DNA of 64,000 bases from Metellina segmentata (taxonomy: Eukaryota > Arthropoda > Arachnida > Araneae > Tetragnathidae): NCBI GenBank assembly GCA_947359465.1, contig OX375879.1:121102557-121166556 (forward strand), written 5' to 3'. Shown one piece after another: positions 31,273 through 41,387 of the stretch; position 1 is the stretch's first letter, and every line of letters starts with the position of its first letter. The notes under the pieces were generated by a model. That model ran no database searches. It was not told the origin of the DNA and worked only from the letters and a program-made list of their open reading frames with translations. Position numbers and translations under genes: made by a program.

Positions 31273-31331
31273 AAGGTAATTTTAATTAACTTCGTAATTA
31301 CGTAGAGCAACACAACGGGCTATTGACGACT
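31273..31331 (-). repeat. SINE-A 3' fragment, antisense
   Basis: GTAAGGTAATTTTAATTAAC to GGGCTATTGACGAC, broken at the LINE junction. Confidence 0.55.
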
Positions 31332-31875
31332 AACTAACTAACACCAACACACACTCCCGTGCCTAGTGTCGTGAGCCACTGTACCAGTTTAAATAAGTGT
31401 GGTTGGATGAGTAGAGCATGCCACCAAGGTGACATGTCTACCCAGAATGTTAGAGCGAATTACATTACATTTATGCATCCTTACATCTATACAGTATATA
31501 CATTAAATCACTATACTAGATTACATTATAAATATATATATATACATCATGCAAGGTGAGAAAAAAGTTCGTTTTCTTAGTCTCTTAGGATAATCAAGTC
31601 CTGATGATTTTCAATGAATCTCACCATGTTAATAATTTTAACCCTCGAGCCCTTGTTGCATGCAATGTTCCTGAGCCATGCAATTTTTAGGTGGTCGGCA
31701 GGTGTTCTCACATGCCATGAGGCTGTAAGGGGGCAAACTGTGATGTAATGTAGAGGTGTGCCAATTTCACCACATGAGCAGTTTTCGGACTTGATTTTCT
31801 TAAACCTCGTTAGGTAGGATGGGAATGGGCCGTGCCCTGTGAAGAAAAGTGTATCTTCCCTGGTCCAACTTGATG
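31332..31875 (-). pseudogene. non-LTR retrotransposon 3' end (RNase H-distal ORF2 tail and 3' UTR)
   Basis: Reading leftwards, a frame contains SSWTREDTLFFTGHGPFPSY and LTRFKKIKSENCSCGEIG. It then has TPLHYITVCPLTASWH, a C-x-C-x7-H-x4-C cluster seen at the C-terminus of arthropod LINE ORF2 proteins, and ends at a stop near 31577. The 3' UTR contains a TATATA run and ends in a TTAG-type repeat (CTAACTAACTAAC on the plus strand). 5'-truncated. A sister copy lies at 42841-43744. Confidence 0.75.
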
Positions 31876-32112
31876 ATTTTAGAGGGGTCAATCCCAACAG
31901 GAAAGATTCGGGGACACCACGTCATTTTGATCCACGGTCATGTATCGAGGCAGCACCTGAGCTGGCACCCCATTCTCCAAACTTCCACGCCACATTTAAG
32001 ACCACGAAAGATTTGACATGCACGCCCGTTCACGACGGTCTCTGGTTGGATTTGAACTCGCAACCCTCCGATTTTAATCCGAAATTCTTCTGACCGGGCT
32101 ATCACGGCCCGC
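31876..32112 (-). repeat. SINE-B, antisense, tail missing
   Basis: From GGTCAATCCCAACAGGAAAG to GGGCTATCACGGCCCGC. Directly abuts the truncated 5' end of the LINE. Confidence 0.65.
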
Positions 32113-32329
32113 TTTAAGAAAAAAAAGTAATTTTCACTCGTAATGAAATAAATGTGGGTTGAAACAAATATAGTATCAGTTTTGATTGATCCGTCAGTTT
32201 GGATCCTAGAGAAAATATAAAACGAGCGTGAGCAATGGTAGGTGGGTGGGAGATTATTTAACTTCGCACTGGAGCGAGTCTTGTCAAAGAATGGGTGTCC
32301 GGAACTGCCACCTTTGAAGGCATTTGTTG
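32113..32329. other. unique sequence
   Basis: No gene or repeat recognised. The antisense frame at 31938-32369 is mainly SINE-B. Confidence 0.3.
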
Positions 32330-32870
32330 GCCACCCTGGTTGGCACTTATTGACCACCCTTATTGGCACTTATCAACACTCTTAATTGGCTTTTATCTAA
32401 AACCCTTACTGGTACTTATTGACCTCCCATATTGGCACATATCAATCACTCTTAGTTGGCATTCACGGAACACCCTTACTGGTATTTATTGACCTCCTTT
32501 ATCGGCACTTATTAATTCCTCTTAATTGGCATTTATGGAACACTCTTACTGGTACTTATTGACCTCCTTTATCGGCACTTATTGGTAATGGTAATTTTAG
32601 TTAACGTCGTACTAGAGCAACACAACGGGCTATTGACGACGGTCCGGAATCAGTCCCTTAAGGGAAAGATTCGAGGACAACACCTCGTAATTTTGAACCA
32701 CGGTCAGATGACGAAACAACACCTGAACTGGCACCCCACTCTCCAAACTTCCACGCCAACCCAACGTGAAATATCGGCACTTATTAATCTCTTTTAATTG
32801 GCTTTCGCGGAACACCCTTACTGGTCCTTATTGAACACCCGTATTGGCCACTTATCGCGACCTAATATAG
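32330..32870 (+). repeat. minisatellite of about 65 bp, interrupted by a SINE
   Basis: Unit contains CTTATTGACCTCC, TTGGCACTTAT and GGAACACCCTTACTGGTA. About five units, with a SINE-A 3' part inserted at 32585-32768. Confidence 0.8.
32585..32768 (-). repeat. 5'-truncated SINE-A inside a minisatellite
   Basis: GGTAATGGTAATTTTAGTTA to CCAACCCAACGTGA, only the 3' half. ATCGGCACTTATT before it and ATCGGCACTTATTAAT after it are either the target duplication or the minisatellite itself. Confidence 0.75.
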
Positions 32871-33010
32871 CACTTTGCTTTAGTATTGCTATTTATAGAT
32901 TTCTATAGTGGGAATACCCGATTTCTCTGTGAACCTGTCCGTCACTGAAGAGAAGAGCCATCGTAGCTCAGTGTTTATTTCTCTCTTCTGCGTCAGTGAC
33001 TTTCCTTGGG

Positions 33011-33420
33011 TTGCACGGTTTTAGTAAAATTCAAAACCGGTTTTTCGGTTTTCCTTTTTACTAAACCGGAAAACCGGTTTTGTGAAAAATAAGATTGTCG
33101 ATAGATTTGTGTAGCAAACATTAACATATATTTATTTCTTAAGTGCAAGTATATAACATATCTACAACGAAGTATCTAACATTAAGAGCTATAAGATAAC
33201 CTGCCATACCATTTTTTTCGGCATTAAAGTGCGATCGCAGAAAACAGTGAATTTATGGACATCGCTTAGCCTAGATTTTATTTTGGTTACGAATAGAACT
33301 GACGACGAGAATCTCCGTTCCGACTTGAAGCTTGTCGGCGGAACAGTGAGCAAGTAATTGTAGAACAGGTCCAAATTGTGTTTTTTGCTCCTTCCAACAC
33401 TGCGACATCTTTTTCAATTT
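33011..33420 (-). pseudogene. hAT remnant: 3' terminus and dimerisation domain
   Basis: The left end TGGGTTGCACGGTTTTAG with repeated AACCGGTTTTTCGG is typical of hAT ends. Reading leftwards from 33374, FYNYLLTVPPTSFKSERRFS, SVLFVTKIKSRLSD and FCDRTLMPKK match the hAT C-terminal dimerisation domain (PTSxxSERxFS...TxxRSRLxD). The rest is lost or lies in other frames up to 33560. Confidence 0.7.
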
Positions 33421-33571
33421 TCGTTACAAAATCTCTACTTTCTGTACAATTATCCAGCGATGCCGAACCAGGAAGCTCCTTGTCGATTGTCCTCTCCTGT
33501 AATTGTCATCAATCGAAGACCTACCTAAATACCCATTATCGAAATTTACATCTATTAACGACATTATGGTA

Positions 33572-33902
33572 ATGTAATGGTAATTTTTAGTTAACGTCGT
33601 ACTAGAGCAACACAACGGGCTATTGACGACGGTCCGGAATCAGTCCCTTAAGGGAGAGATTCGAGGACAACACCTCGTAATTTTGAACCACGGTCATTTG
33701 ACGAAGCAACACCTGAGCTGGCACCCCACTCTCCAAACTTCCACGCCAACCCAACGTGAGGACTTTCGGCCACGACAGATTTAAGGTGCACCAGCCGCCT
33801 CTACACCATACGTTTACAAACATCCATGCCCAGACCCGGATTCGAACCAGGAACCTTCCGATCTAGAGGCTAACACCTTAACCACTATACCGGTTGGTCG
33901 GC
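33572..33902 (-). repeat. SINE-A, young, full length, with 12-bp target duplication
   Basis: Flanked by GACATTATGGTA (33560-33571, 33903-33914). Differs from the other young copies at a few positions (GGAATCAGTCCC, CATTTGACGAAG). Confidence 0.9.
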
Positions 33903-33939
33903 GACATTATGGTATCTATCACGATTGGAAAGTAAGGTA

Positions 33940-34238
33940 GGGTACGGTAATTTGAATTTACGTCGTACTAGAGCAACACAGAGGGCTATTGACGACGGTC
34001 CGGGATCAGTCCCTTAAGGGAAATATCCGAGTAAAACACCGCGTCATTTTGAAGCACGGTCAGATGACGAGGCAAAGCTTAAGCTGGCACCCCACTTTCC
34101 AAACGTCCACACCAATTCAACGTGAGGCCTTGATTGAATGTGCATCAGACCCGTCTTCACCATACGCTTACAAACATACATACACTGACCCGGATTCGAA
34201 CTATGAACTTTCGTATCTAGAGGCTAACACCTTAACTA
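33940..34238 (-). repeat. SINE-A, older, antisense
   Basis: ACGGTAATTTGAATTTACGT to CTAGAGGCTAACACCTTAAC. A deletion removes part of the CGGCCACGAC region and the head is truncated. Confidence 0.75.
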
Positions 34239-34395
34239 TCAGATTAACGGTTAATAGGAGTTTCAGTTTAATTGACAATGACATAGAATAATGAGGCATT
34301 TTTATTCTGATATGTTTGTAAACATTAAGAATTTAGTTGTTTGCATCAGTATGCGACATGTGTAGCATGATGTGTCTTGTGGCGAGTTTCTCTCT
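34239..34395. other. short unique spacer
   Basis: Nothing recognised. Confidence 0.3.
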
Positions 34396-34470
34396 AGGGT
34401 TGCCAATGCGTAAAACCTGTTTCCATCTCTCATACAACCGGCTTTTCGGAATCGAAATTTAGTTCGGTTT
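34396..34470 (+). repeat. hAT-type terminus fragment
   Basis: CTAGGGTTGCCAATGCGTAA and CAACCGGCTTTTCGGAATCG resemble the terminus at 33011 and point the same way, so it is a separate end and not the partner of that one. Confidence 0.4.
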
Positions 34471-34565
34471 CCCAGTAATCACTACTGTGGTGTATATAAA
34501 CGCTACGGTCCTCGTGTGCTATAAAACTCTAAACCAACGAATCGTCCCTGAAGAGATTTCTATAG

Positions 34566-34715
34566 CATTAAACCCTTCTAGTGATTTGAGTCAGATATCC
34601 CGTCCATTACGAAATTTTGCTAATGACGAGATATCTCGTCATTCTAATATTGCCGACAAGATCAAGATCGGATAAATTTTCTTCCGATACAAGATATCTT
34701 GTTCATCTAGATAGG
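34566..34715. repeat. piggyBac-like MITE fragment
   Basis: TTAAACCCTTCTAGTG, then a diverged palindrome unit, a perfect GACGAGATATCTCGTC and a CAAGATATCTTG unit. The right terminus is missing. Confidence 0.55.
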
Positions 34716-35980
34716 ATCAATTTCTTTAGGCAAACACCTGTAGATTTAAGGTGTATGTATACACTCTATAAATCCCGAAAATAGACCAGAATATCAATAT
34801 TTATCTATTAATTCAAAATATTTTCCAATTTCTTAGCTGTAAAACGATACCAAGATCTTGTTAATATTGGGAATATGTTTCTAGTTGCAAATATTTTCGG
34901 TAGGTACTGTCACCATGGACAGACATGTTTCCAATATTGCAACATTTTGCAATTGATGCTTTGTTCAAAACGTGATAACAATACCATGAGTTCATCAATT
35001 ATAATTATTTATGCATCATTATCATCTTTTTTACACGGTGGACGTTTTGAACATCAGTCAAAATATTTAGTTAAGAAATTGATTTTTAATTGCTTTTTAA
35101 ATGATGAAAATCCTGAAAAAACGTTGATTTTTTACGTTTTCTTGATTAAAAAATTGTAATCAAAAATAATTTCTTCTAGCAACTTGATGGAGGTTCAAAC
35201 CATGGAGAATAATATTAGAAGTAATTTCCAACAGAAATCGTTTTTCTGAACGAATTATAATTTGAGATATCACGTTTCAAAAAACGTGCTAATTTGCTAA
35301 TTATATCTTGATTATATTATTATTTACACCATCTGATTTTTTTCTTCCTGATATTATTTTTGAATACACCAATCAACCGAGGTAAATAAACTGGATTTTT
35401 AAAGTAAAAAAAAAATCTTCTAGAGTATACGCACACCTTGAGTACAAGATGTAAAATCCAGCTCACGCAGATCAATTGCTTCTTAAGAAAGGTGGATGGA
35501 GCGCCATCGATGTGATGGAATTGAAGACCCACGTGAGTAAACATCGCTGCCCGTCGCTCCCACTCTTTCTTCCTCAAGTCAAGAACAGAAAAAATAAATA
35601 GGTGAGTGGTTCACTGTATCGTGACAAAACAAACTAAAACTAGATTTCTCGGCAAATGTCACAAAGACAAACACCCGAGTCGTTATCTCTTGCGTAGAAA
35701 AGCTTCAACCTGCCAAAATAGAAGCCCTCAAAAGATTATGCCCGGATTCCTCAGTTCTAACAATAATCACCCACTCTGCCACGTGCCAAGTATAACAGTG
35801 GCGGAAGATATCGCGGGGGTGGGCGTGCATCCGACCCCCTCGAGATCGGACGGAACCTCCTTTTTTCGAAAACTTCGCGGAATGTAATTTTAGATGACTT
35901 CATTTGAGTTGCTCTCTGGTGTCTATGGCCTACACATTCCTGAAACATGGCCTTAAAAGTTCTTGCAGTCTGATCTAAAA
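34716..35980. other. AT-rich unique sequence, no gene recognised
   Basis: Frames of 85-94 codons occur on both strands without recognised domains. A GTGGCGGAAGATATCGCGG block near 35797 resembles the hAT end at 54092 but lacks a partner. Confidence 0.35.
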
Positions 35981-35983
35981 CAG

Positions 35984-36042
35984 TGGTTCTCAGCCTTTGT
36001 GAGAACGTGGCCAAAATCCAACGAATTTATTCGTAAATAACT
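35984..36042 (+). repeat. hAT left-end fragment
   Basis: CAGTGGTTCTCAGCCTTTGT is a typical hAT terminus, matching the left end at 61875. It is cut by the SINE-B that follows. Confidence 0.5.
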
Positions 36043-36425
36043 TTGGGTCGCGGTAGCCCAGTTGGAGGAGTAACAGATTAGCAATCAGAGGATTGCGAGT
36101 TCGAAACTCGAATCCAACCAAAGACCATAATGAGCATGGGGTTGTTGCATGTTAAATCTATTGTGTCCATAAACATCCAAATATCGAAGTGGTGTCGAAG
36201 TTTAGAAAGTGGGGTGCCGACCCTGACGTTGTCATCTAACCGTGGTTTCAAATGACCAGGTATCGTCATCGGAATGATCCCGGACCGTAGCCCACTCTCA
36301 TTAACAGACTGTGGTTCAAAATTACGAGGTATCGTCGTCGGATCTTTCCCTTCGGGAAAGATCCCGGACAGGGGTCACTAGCCGTTGTGTTTATCCAGAT
36401 GTCTATCAAAATTTATACCTACGTG
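36043..36425 (+). repeat. SINE-B plus duplicated 3' part
   Basis: Complete head GGTCGCGGTAGCCCAGTTGG with B box GAGTTCGAAACTC, body to 36300, then a second 3' part (36301-36420) ending in CCTACGTGCC. The duplication may be an internal repeat or a second insertion. Confidence 0.75.
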
Positions 36426-36437
36426 CCAACAAGTTAG

Positions 36438-36760
36438 GTAATTTTTAATTAGCGACGTACTAGAGCAACACAAATTACTATTGACGACGGTCCGGGATCA
36501 GTCCCTAAAGGGAAAGATCCGAGGAGAAAACCACGTCAATTTGAACCACGATCAGATGACGAGGCAACACCTGAGCTGGCACCCCACTCTCCAAACTTCC
36601 ATATCCATTTACATGAGGAATTTAGGCCACGACAGATTGAAGGTGCACCAGCCACCCTTACACCATACGCTTACAAACATCCATGCACTTATCTGGATTC
36701 AAACCATGAACCTATCGATCTAGAGGCTAACACATCAAACAACAGACCAGTGGGTCGGCT
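36438..36760 (-). repeat. SINE-A with exact 12-bp target duplication
   Basis: Flanked by CCAACAAGTTAG at 36426-36437 and 36761-36772. Body diverged, head ends CCAGTGGGTCGGCT. Confidence 0.85.
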
Positions 36761-36772
36761 CCAACAAGTTAG

Positions 36773-37030
36773 AGGAAAGAATGAAAAATAATAAGGTTAA
36801 ATGGTACTACCGAGGAAGGTCTGGAGTTTCGTGAATGCTCCCTAGGGTATCTTCAATGTTCCCTGCACTCATAGATTCGCAGCTGTGGCGATCGGCCTCT
36901 CGAGTGTCGTGCGGCGTTGTTTGGATGGTTGCTATAAAACAGCGGAAATGCCCGTTGGGAAATTTTTATTGATGTACACTAAGCGCATCACTGGAAAAAA
37001 AATAACCGCAACATTCTTGTAACTGTATGT
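36773..37030. other. unique sequence
   Basis: No gene recognised. Confidence 0.3.
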
Positions 37031-37346
37031 AGGTATTTTGCTTTACGTCGCGTTGAAGCATCACAACGGACTATTGACAACAGTCCGGGTAATGGTGATG
37101 GTAATTTTAATTAACGTCGTACTAGAGCAACACACAGGGGCTATTGACGACGGTCCGGGATGGATCCCCTCCTCCTACTTTGAATCATGGTCAGATGACG
37201 AGTCAACACCTGAGCTGGCATCCCACTCTCCAAACGTCCACCCTACGCCAACGTCTGGACATTTGAAGCCATGATTGTCCCCCTTTTGTACGTGGTCTTT
37301 GCTAGCAGCCTTTCGTCTGCTAGTCCGTTGCACTTCCAACTATGCT
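37031..37346 (-). repeat. SINE-B, antisense, with an extra 3' fragment
   Basis: A 60-bp 3' piece (37031-37089) precedes a copy from GGTGATGGTAATTTTAATTA to CTTCCAACTATGCTGCCG. Confidence 0.65.
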
Positions 37347-37682
37347 GCCGACCCACCGGTCTGGTGGTTAAGGTGTTAGCCTCTGGATAGGAAAGTTCCT
37401 GTTTCGAATCCGGGTCAGTGCATGGATGTTTGTAAGCGTTTGGTGTAGAGGCGGCTGGTGCACCTTAAATCTGTCGGGACCTAAAGTCCTCACGTTGGGT
37501 GGGTGTGGAAGTTTGGAGAATAGGGTGCCAGCTCCGGTGTTGCCTCGTCATCTGACCGTGGTTCAAAATGACGTGGTGTTGTCTTCGGATCTTTCCCTCA
37601 GAGGATTGATCCCGGACCGTCGACAATAGACCGTTGTGTTGCTCTAGTAGGACGTTAATTAAAATTACCACCACCATTACCC
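37347..37682 (+). repeat. SINE-A, older subfamily, full length
   Basis: GCCGACCCACCGGTCTGGTG to ACCACCACCATTACCC, with intact A and B boxes, CAGTGCATGG after the B box and the GATTGATCCCGG body. A good reference for the older type. Confidence 0.85.
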
Positions 37683-37937
37683 GGACCGTGATTCATAAGT
37701 TAGACTTCAAATTACCTTACCTTACTTTACTTTCCAATAGAAGTAAATTTTGATAATGGGTATTTAGGTAGGTATTCAATTTGTATCGCACTGGAACAAC
37801 ATAATGGGCTAATGGGATCGATAAGTGGCGAAACCCGAAGATCCGTGGACAACACCCCATCATTTTAATCCACGGTCTTCAAATGTCCTCACGTCGGCGT
37901 AGTGTGGAAGTTTGGAGAGTGGAGTGCCAGCTTTAGG
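37683..37937. repeat. SINE-B fragments in both orientations
   Basis: An antisense 3' part near 37765-37870 meets a sense body part CAAATGTCCTCACGTCGGCG at 37878-37937. The GC-rich segment follows. Confidence 0.5.
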
Positions 37938-38270
37938 TTCCCAAGCAAGCTCGGCATCCAATCGAGATGCAAGCGATTCGGGCGAGTGACGACTCATTAG
38001 GCGCTCCGCTGGTTGCGCAATTAATTGTCGCCGGTGCTTCTGCCGAAGAAAGCGACGCCCCTCTGCGACGCCTCGTTTCTGCCTCGCGAAGTCTTCATCG
38101 CTGGCTCTTGGGCGATCGCTCAGACAGGGCCAATCTATCATTAATAACCCATCCTTATGCCCGCCCGGAGATGCTCTTCGGGGCCTTCCTCCGCCGAACA
38201 ACGCAAAAAGGCGCATCGTTGAACACATCGGGGTGAGTTCGAGAATGCCATAAAGTGCGGGCTGCGTGTA
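37938..38270. other. GC-rich segment of unknown origin
   Basis: Markedly GC- and CpG-rich against its surroundings and unlike any repeat here. Frames are open on both strands (89 codons plus at 37967-38236, 122 codons minus at 37860-38228), with no recognised domain. GGGGTGAGTTCG near 38228 could be a splice donor. Possible host promoter/first exon, captured DNA or contamination. Confidence 0.3.
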
Positions 38271-38272
38271 TC

Positions 38273-38925
38273 AGGCAGGTAGAAGTAGGGGTTTAATTGA
38301 TGCTACACTGGATCAACACAGAGGGCCATTGGCGATGGTATTGGATCAATCTGAAATGGGTAATGGTAATGGTAATTTTTAGTTAACGTCGTACTAGAGC
38401 AACACAACGGGCTATTGACGACGGTCCGGGATCAGTCCCTTGAGGGAAAGAACCGAGGACAACACCTCGTAATTTTGAACCACGGTCAGATGACGAAGCA
38501 ACACCTGAGCTGGCACCCCACTCTCCAAACTTCCACGCCAACCCAACGTGAGGACTTTCGGCCACGACAGATTTAAGGTGCACCAGCCACCTCTACACCA
38601 TACGCTTACAAACATCCATGCCCGTACCCGGATTCGAACCAGGAACCTTCCGATCTAGAGGCTAACACCTTAACCACTATACCGGTTGGTCGGCCAATCT
38701 GGAATGGGAAGGCGCCATGACCATGTCACGTCATTTGGAACCACGGTCAAATGACGAGCTGCTCACACCTGAGCTGGAATACCAGTCTTCGCACCACGTC
38801 AACGTGAAGACATTTGAGGCGACGACAGATTTAATGTGCTCCCGCTTTCTTTGTACACGACGGTCTTTGGTTGGATTCGAAAACGCAACCTTCCAGCTGC
38901 TATTTCATTTCTATTCCAACAGCTC
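38273..38925 (-). repeat. SINE-B interrupted by SINE-A, antisense
   Basis: The SINE-B 3' part ends CAATCTGAAATGGG at 38360 and resumes after CAATCTGGAATGGG (38695-38708), running to GGATTCGAAAACGCAACC. The near-identical 14 bases are the nested SINE's duplication. Confidence 0.75.
38361..38694 (-). repeat. SINE-A, young, full length, nested in SINE-B
   Basis: TAATGGTAATGGTAATTTTT to GGTTGGTCGGC, almost identical to the copies at 2528 and 17164. Target duplication 13 of 14 bases. Confidence 0.9.
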
Positions 38926-38937
38926 TTTTCCTGAAAA

Positions 38938-39016
38938 TGAGGTGAGTTTGCTTGACTGGCCTGTTCAGTGCCCCGATCTCAATACATTCGAGCACTTGTG
39001 GGACAAACTGCAGTGA
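38938..39016 (+). pseudogene. Tc1-like transposase C-terminal scrap
   Basis: A short frame reads LLDWPVQCPDLNTFEHLWDK, the region around the catalytic Glu of Tc1-like transposases, with Ser to Cys and Ile to Phe changes. Nothing else of the element is visible. Confidence 0.6.
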
Positions 39017-39239
39017 CGCGTATGACACCGTCACGTACGCCTATCTTCATAACAATATCTTCCCCCCTCAGGCTATCGTGTCATATTTCAACAAGAATTT
39101 AGTTGATATTTCATTGTTAGCTGTGAGTTCGCGAGTCGTGGGGAGCGCAGATTGAATTCCTGTAACTTATCCCAGGTGTGTATCCATCATCTGTGCTATA
39201 CTTCCAGTGTGAGCAAGGGCCGCAATGGTTCAGTTTAAA

Positions 39240-39710
39240 TTAGCTACGTAGTTAACTAACGTTTCACTAGATCAATACAATGGCTATTGGCGACTGTCCG
39301 GGGTCGATCCCGAAGAGACAGATGCGAAATCAACGCGTCATCATTTGAAACAACAGTCAGATAGCGTCGTAAACACCTGAACTGGAACACTCTCCAAACG
39401 TCCACACCACGACGACGTAAGGTCCGTCTGGAATAGTAGCGGAATTGCAAACGGAGGGTTGTGTGTTTAATACTCGATCCAAACAAAGACCGTCGTGCAC
39501 GAGGGGGCAGTGCGTATTAAATCTGACGTGGCCTCAAATGTCTCCATGCTGGCGTGGAAGTTTGGACAATGGTGTGTCAGTTTTGCTGTTGACGTCGTCA
39601 TCTGACCGTGCTTCCAAATAACCTGGCATCTTTACCTTTGAGATTGGTACCGGACCATCGCTTCGGTTACATTGTTTCAGTAGGACACTAATTACTACTT
39701 AGCTATCTTT
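39240..39710. repeat. two SINE-B fragments head to head
   Basis: An antisense piece (39240-39418) meets a sense piece with head GTCTGGAATAGTAGCGGAAT and ATACTCGATCCAAAC, ending ACACTAATTACTAC. Both are diverged. Confidence 0.6.
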
Positions 39711-40051
39711 AGTTCCTTGAAAAAGCTGAAAATTTTAATATACTCGTATTTTGGGTTTGATGATTTCCTAGATATATGGTACCCAGAACAAGTATAAAAT
39801 ACAAGTTATCTGGTCAATGAGGTTTGATTTTATAAATGCTTAAAATGTACCTACATAAAAATGCATTCAGATAAAAACGCATAGCAGTTGAAATTAATGG
39901 TGCAGGTTACTAAACAGAAAGATGCTGCGGCAACACATCCGTTATACAGGTGTGCGTATTGTTGACGTTCAATATGTTTTACGTTGCTCAAACTGATCTG
40001 AAGTAATCTACTGAATTCTTGCGTAGTTATTATTAGTTAGAGTCCATATAT
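39711..40051. other. unique AT-rich sequence, no gene seen
   Basis: No recognisable frame or repeat before the hAT target duplication. Confidence 0.35.
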
Positions 40052-40159
40052 TCCTAGTCCAGGGGTTTCCAAACTTACCCAAGTCGTGGCACACTTAAGA
40101 GAATTATAATGTTTTCACGGCACCCTCGTCATGTAATATCTAGCTGTGGTGTGTATATA

Positions 40160-40735
40160 CACTACCCTACAATAATGGACCGGACAGCAAGATGTGATGG
40201 TATAAGGGAAAGAATACACATGCTTTAATGGGGGGAATGGTCTCCCACGTGCTACAATTAAACTAGCAACCCTTCTGGGCATACTTTCAACAAGGTTTTG
40301 ATACACAGCTATGGTTATTTGTGTCCATTCCTTCTGCAAAAATGTCGCCAGCTCATCTATAGATTTCGGACATGGTTCCCGGGTCCGAAAGCGCCGCTCT
40401 AACTCGTCCTACAGTTGCTCTATGGGGTTTAGGTCGGGACTCTGAGCAGGCCAGGGAAGACGTTTTACAACCATATCTTGATACCACTGCTTGACAGAGG
40501 TTGTAACATGACACGGAGTGTTGTCCTCCTGAAAGTAAGATTCGTCCATTCCATAAAATTGCCAGAGCGTAAGAAGAACCTGGTAGTTCTAATTGTTCAT
40601 GTAGGCGTCGGCGTTCAATTGACCAGGAAAAACAAGCAAAGGTCCCAGGCCATACCACGAAAAACTCCCCAAACAAGTAGTCGGATTTCATGCAAATCCA
40701 CTTGTATCCGGTCCATTATGGTAAGTTAAGGTTAT
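40160..40735 (-). mobile_element. Tc1-type MITE nested in hAT
   Basis: Starts CACTACCCTACAATAATGGA after TA (40158-40159). Coding remnants on the minus strand, in shifting frames, include LWNGRILL, PWPAQSPDLNP-like, and FLQKEWTQITIAVYQNLVES with MPRRVASLIVARG. The right inverted repeat CCGGTCCATTATGG lacks the last bases and is instead tandemly repeated. Confidence 0.75.
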
Positions 40736-40782
40736 TCCGGTCCATTATGGTAAGTTAAGGTTATTCCGGTCCATTATGGTTA
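40708..40782 (+). repeat. tandem triplication of a Tc1 terminal segment
   Basis: CCGGTCCATTATGGTAAGTT plus AAGGTTATT (29 bp) occurs at 40708 and 40737, and partly at 40766. The unit begins with the MITE's own terminal repeat. Confidence 0.85.
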
Positions 40783-40926
40783 TTTTTGTCCCCTTACTTG
40801 TACGACTTTGAAGAAATTAGAGAAGTAAGTGGTAAAAACATAGACATACTCTTGGAGGTATATGTGTGTGTTTAGTGCGACGGGTGAGCTTGCTCTTCAC
40901 TGCACAATTGTTCGAATCGTGTAATT

Positions 40927-41010
40927 AAGATACAGCTACTCGCGTTCTGCTAGTGATACAGCTACTCGCGATATGCTAGTGATACAGCTATTCGCATTTA
41001 TTTTACATTA
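40927..41010 (+). repeat. 27-bp tandem repeat, three units
   Basis: GATACAGCTACTCGCG followed by TTCTGCTAGT or ATATGCTAGT, third unit diverged. Confidence 0.75.
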
Positions 41011-41113
41011 ATTTTCGAACGATATTGGTTCCTTATAGTAGCAGCTACTTCATGGGCGCTTCGCGGCACCCCTAATTGTAGCAAAACCAGACTTTGGAAC
41101 CCCTGTCCTAGTT

Positions 41114-41375
41114 CTTATAGTCCTAGTCTTTATAGTTATAGTACAGTTAGTTATAGTACCTACAGTATAGTTATAGTCCTTGTAGTCCTTATAGTTATAG
41201 TCCTTGAAGTCCTTATAGTTATAGTACCTATAGTATAGTTATAGTCCTTGTAGTCCTTATAGTTATAGTCCTTGTAGTCCTTATAGTTATAGTCCTTGTA
41301 GTCCTTATAGTTATAGTCCTTGTAGTCCTTATAGTTATAGTCCTTGTAGTCCTTATAGTTATAATTCTCGTCCTT
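41114..41375 (+). repeat. 24-bp tandem repeat
   Basis: Units TAGTCCTTGTAGTCCTTATA plus GTTA, about ten copies, regular from 41226 onward. It begins within the hAT target duplication TCCTAGTT, so the array may have grown from that site. Confidence 0.85.
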
Positions 41376-41387
41376 ATCCCTCGAATT

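Larger units (their letters stand above)
40060..41105. mobile_element. non-autonomous hAT element with a nested Tc1 MITE
   Basis: The left end CAGGGGTTTCCAAACTTACC and right end (inward) CAGGGGTTCCAAAGTCTGGT are inverted repeats. TCCTAGTC (40052-40059) and TCCTAGTT (41106-41113) give a 7/8 target duplication. It also has the CGTGGCAC...GGCACCC hAT subterminal motif. No transposase of its own is visible. Confidence 0.85.

Noticed and set aside
35320..35577. 85-codon antisense frame in AT-rich DNA
   Set aside because: Aromatic- and Lys-rich composition expected from AT-rich DNA, no domain.
41226..41370. Possible CRISPR array
   Set aside because: Units are contiguous 24-bp repeats without unique spacers, in eukaryotic DNA.
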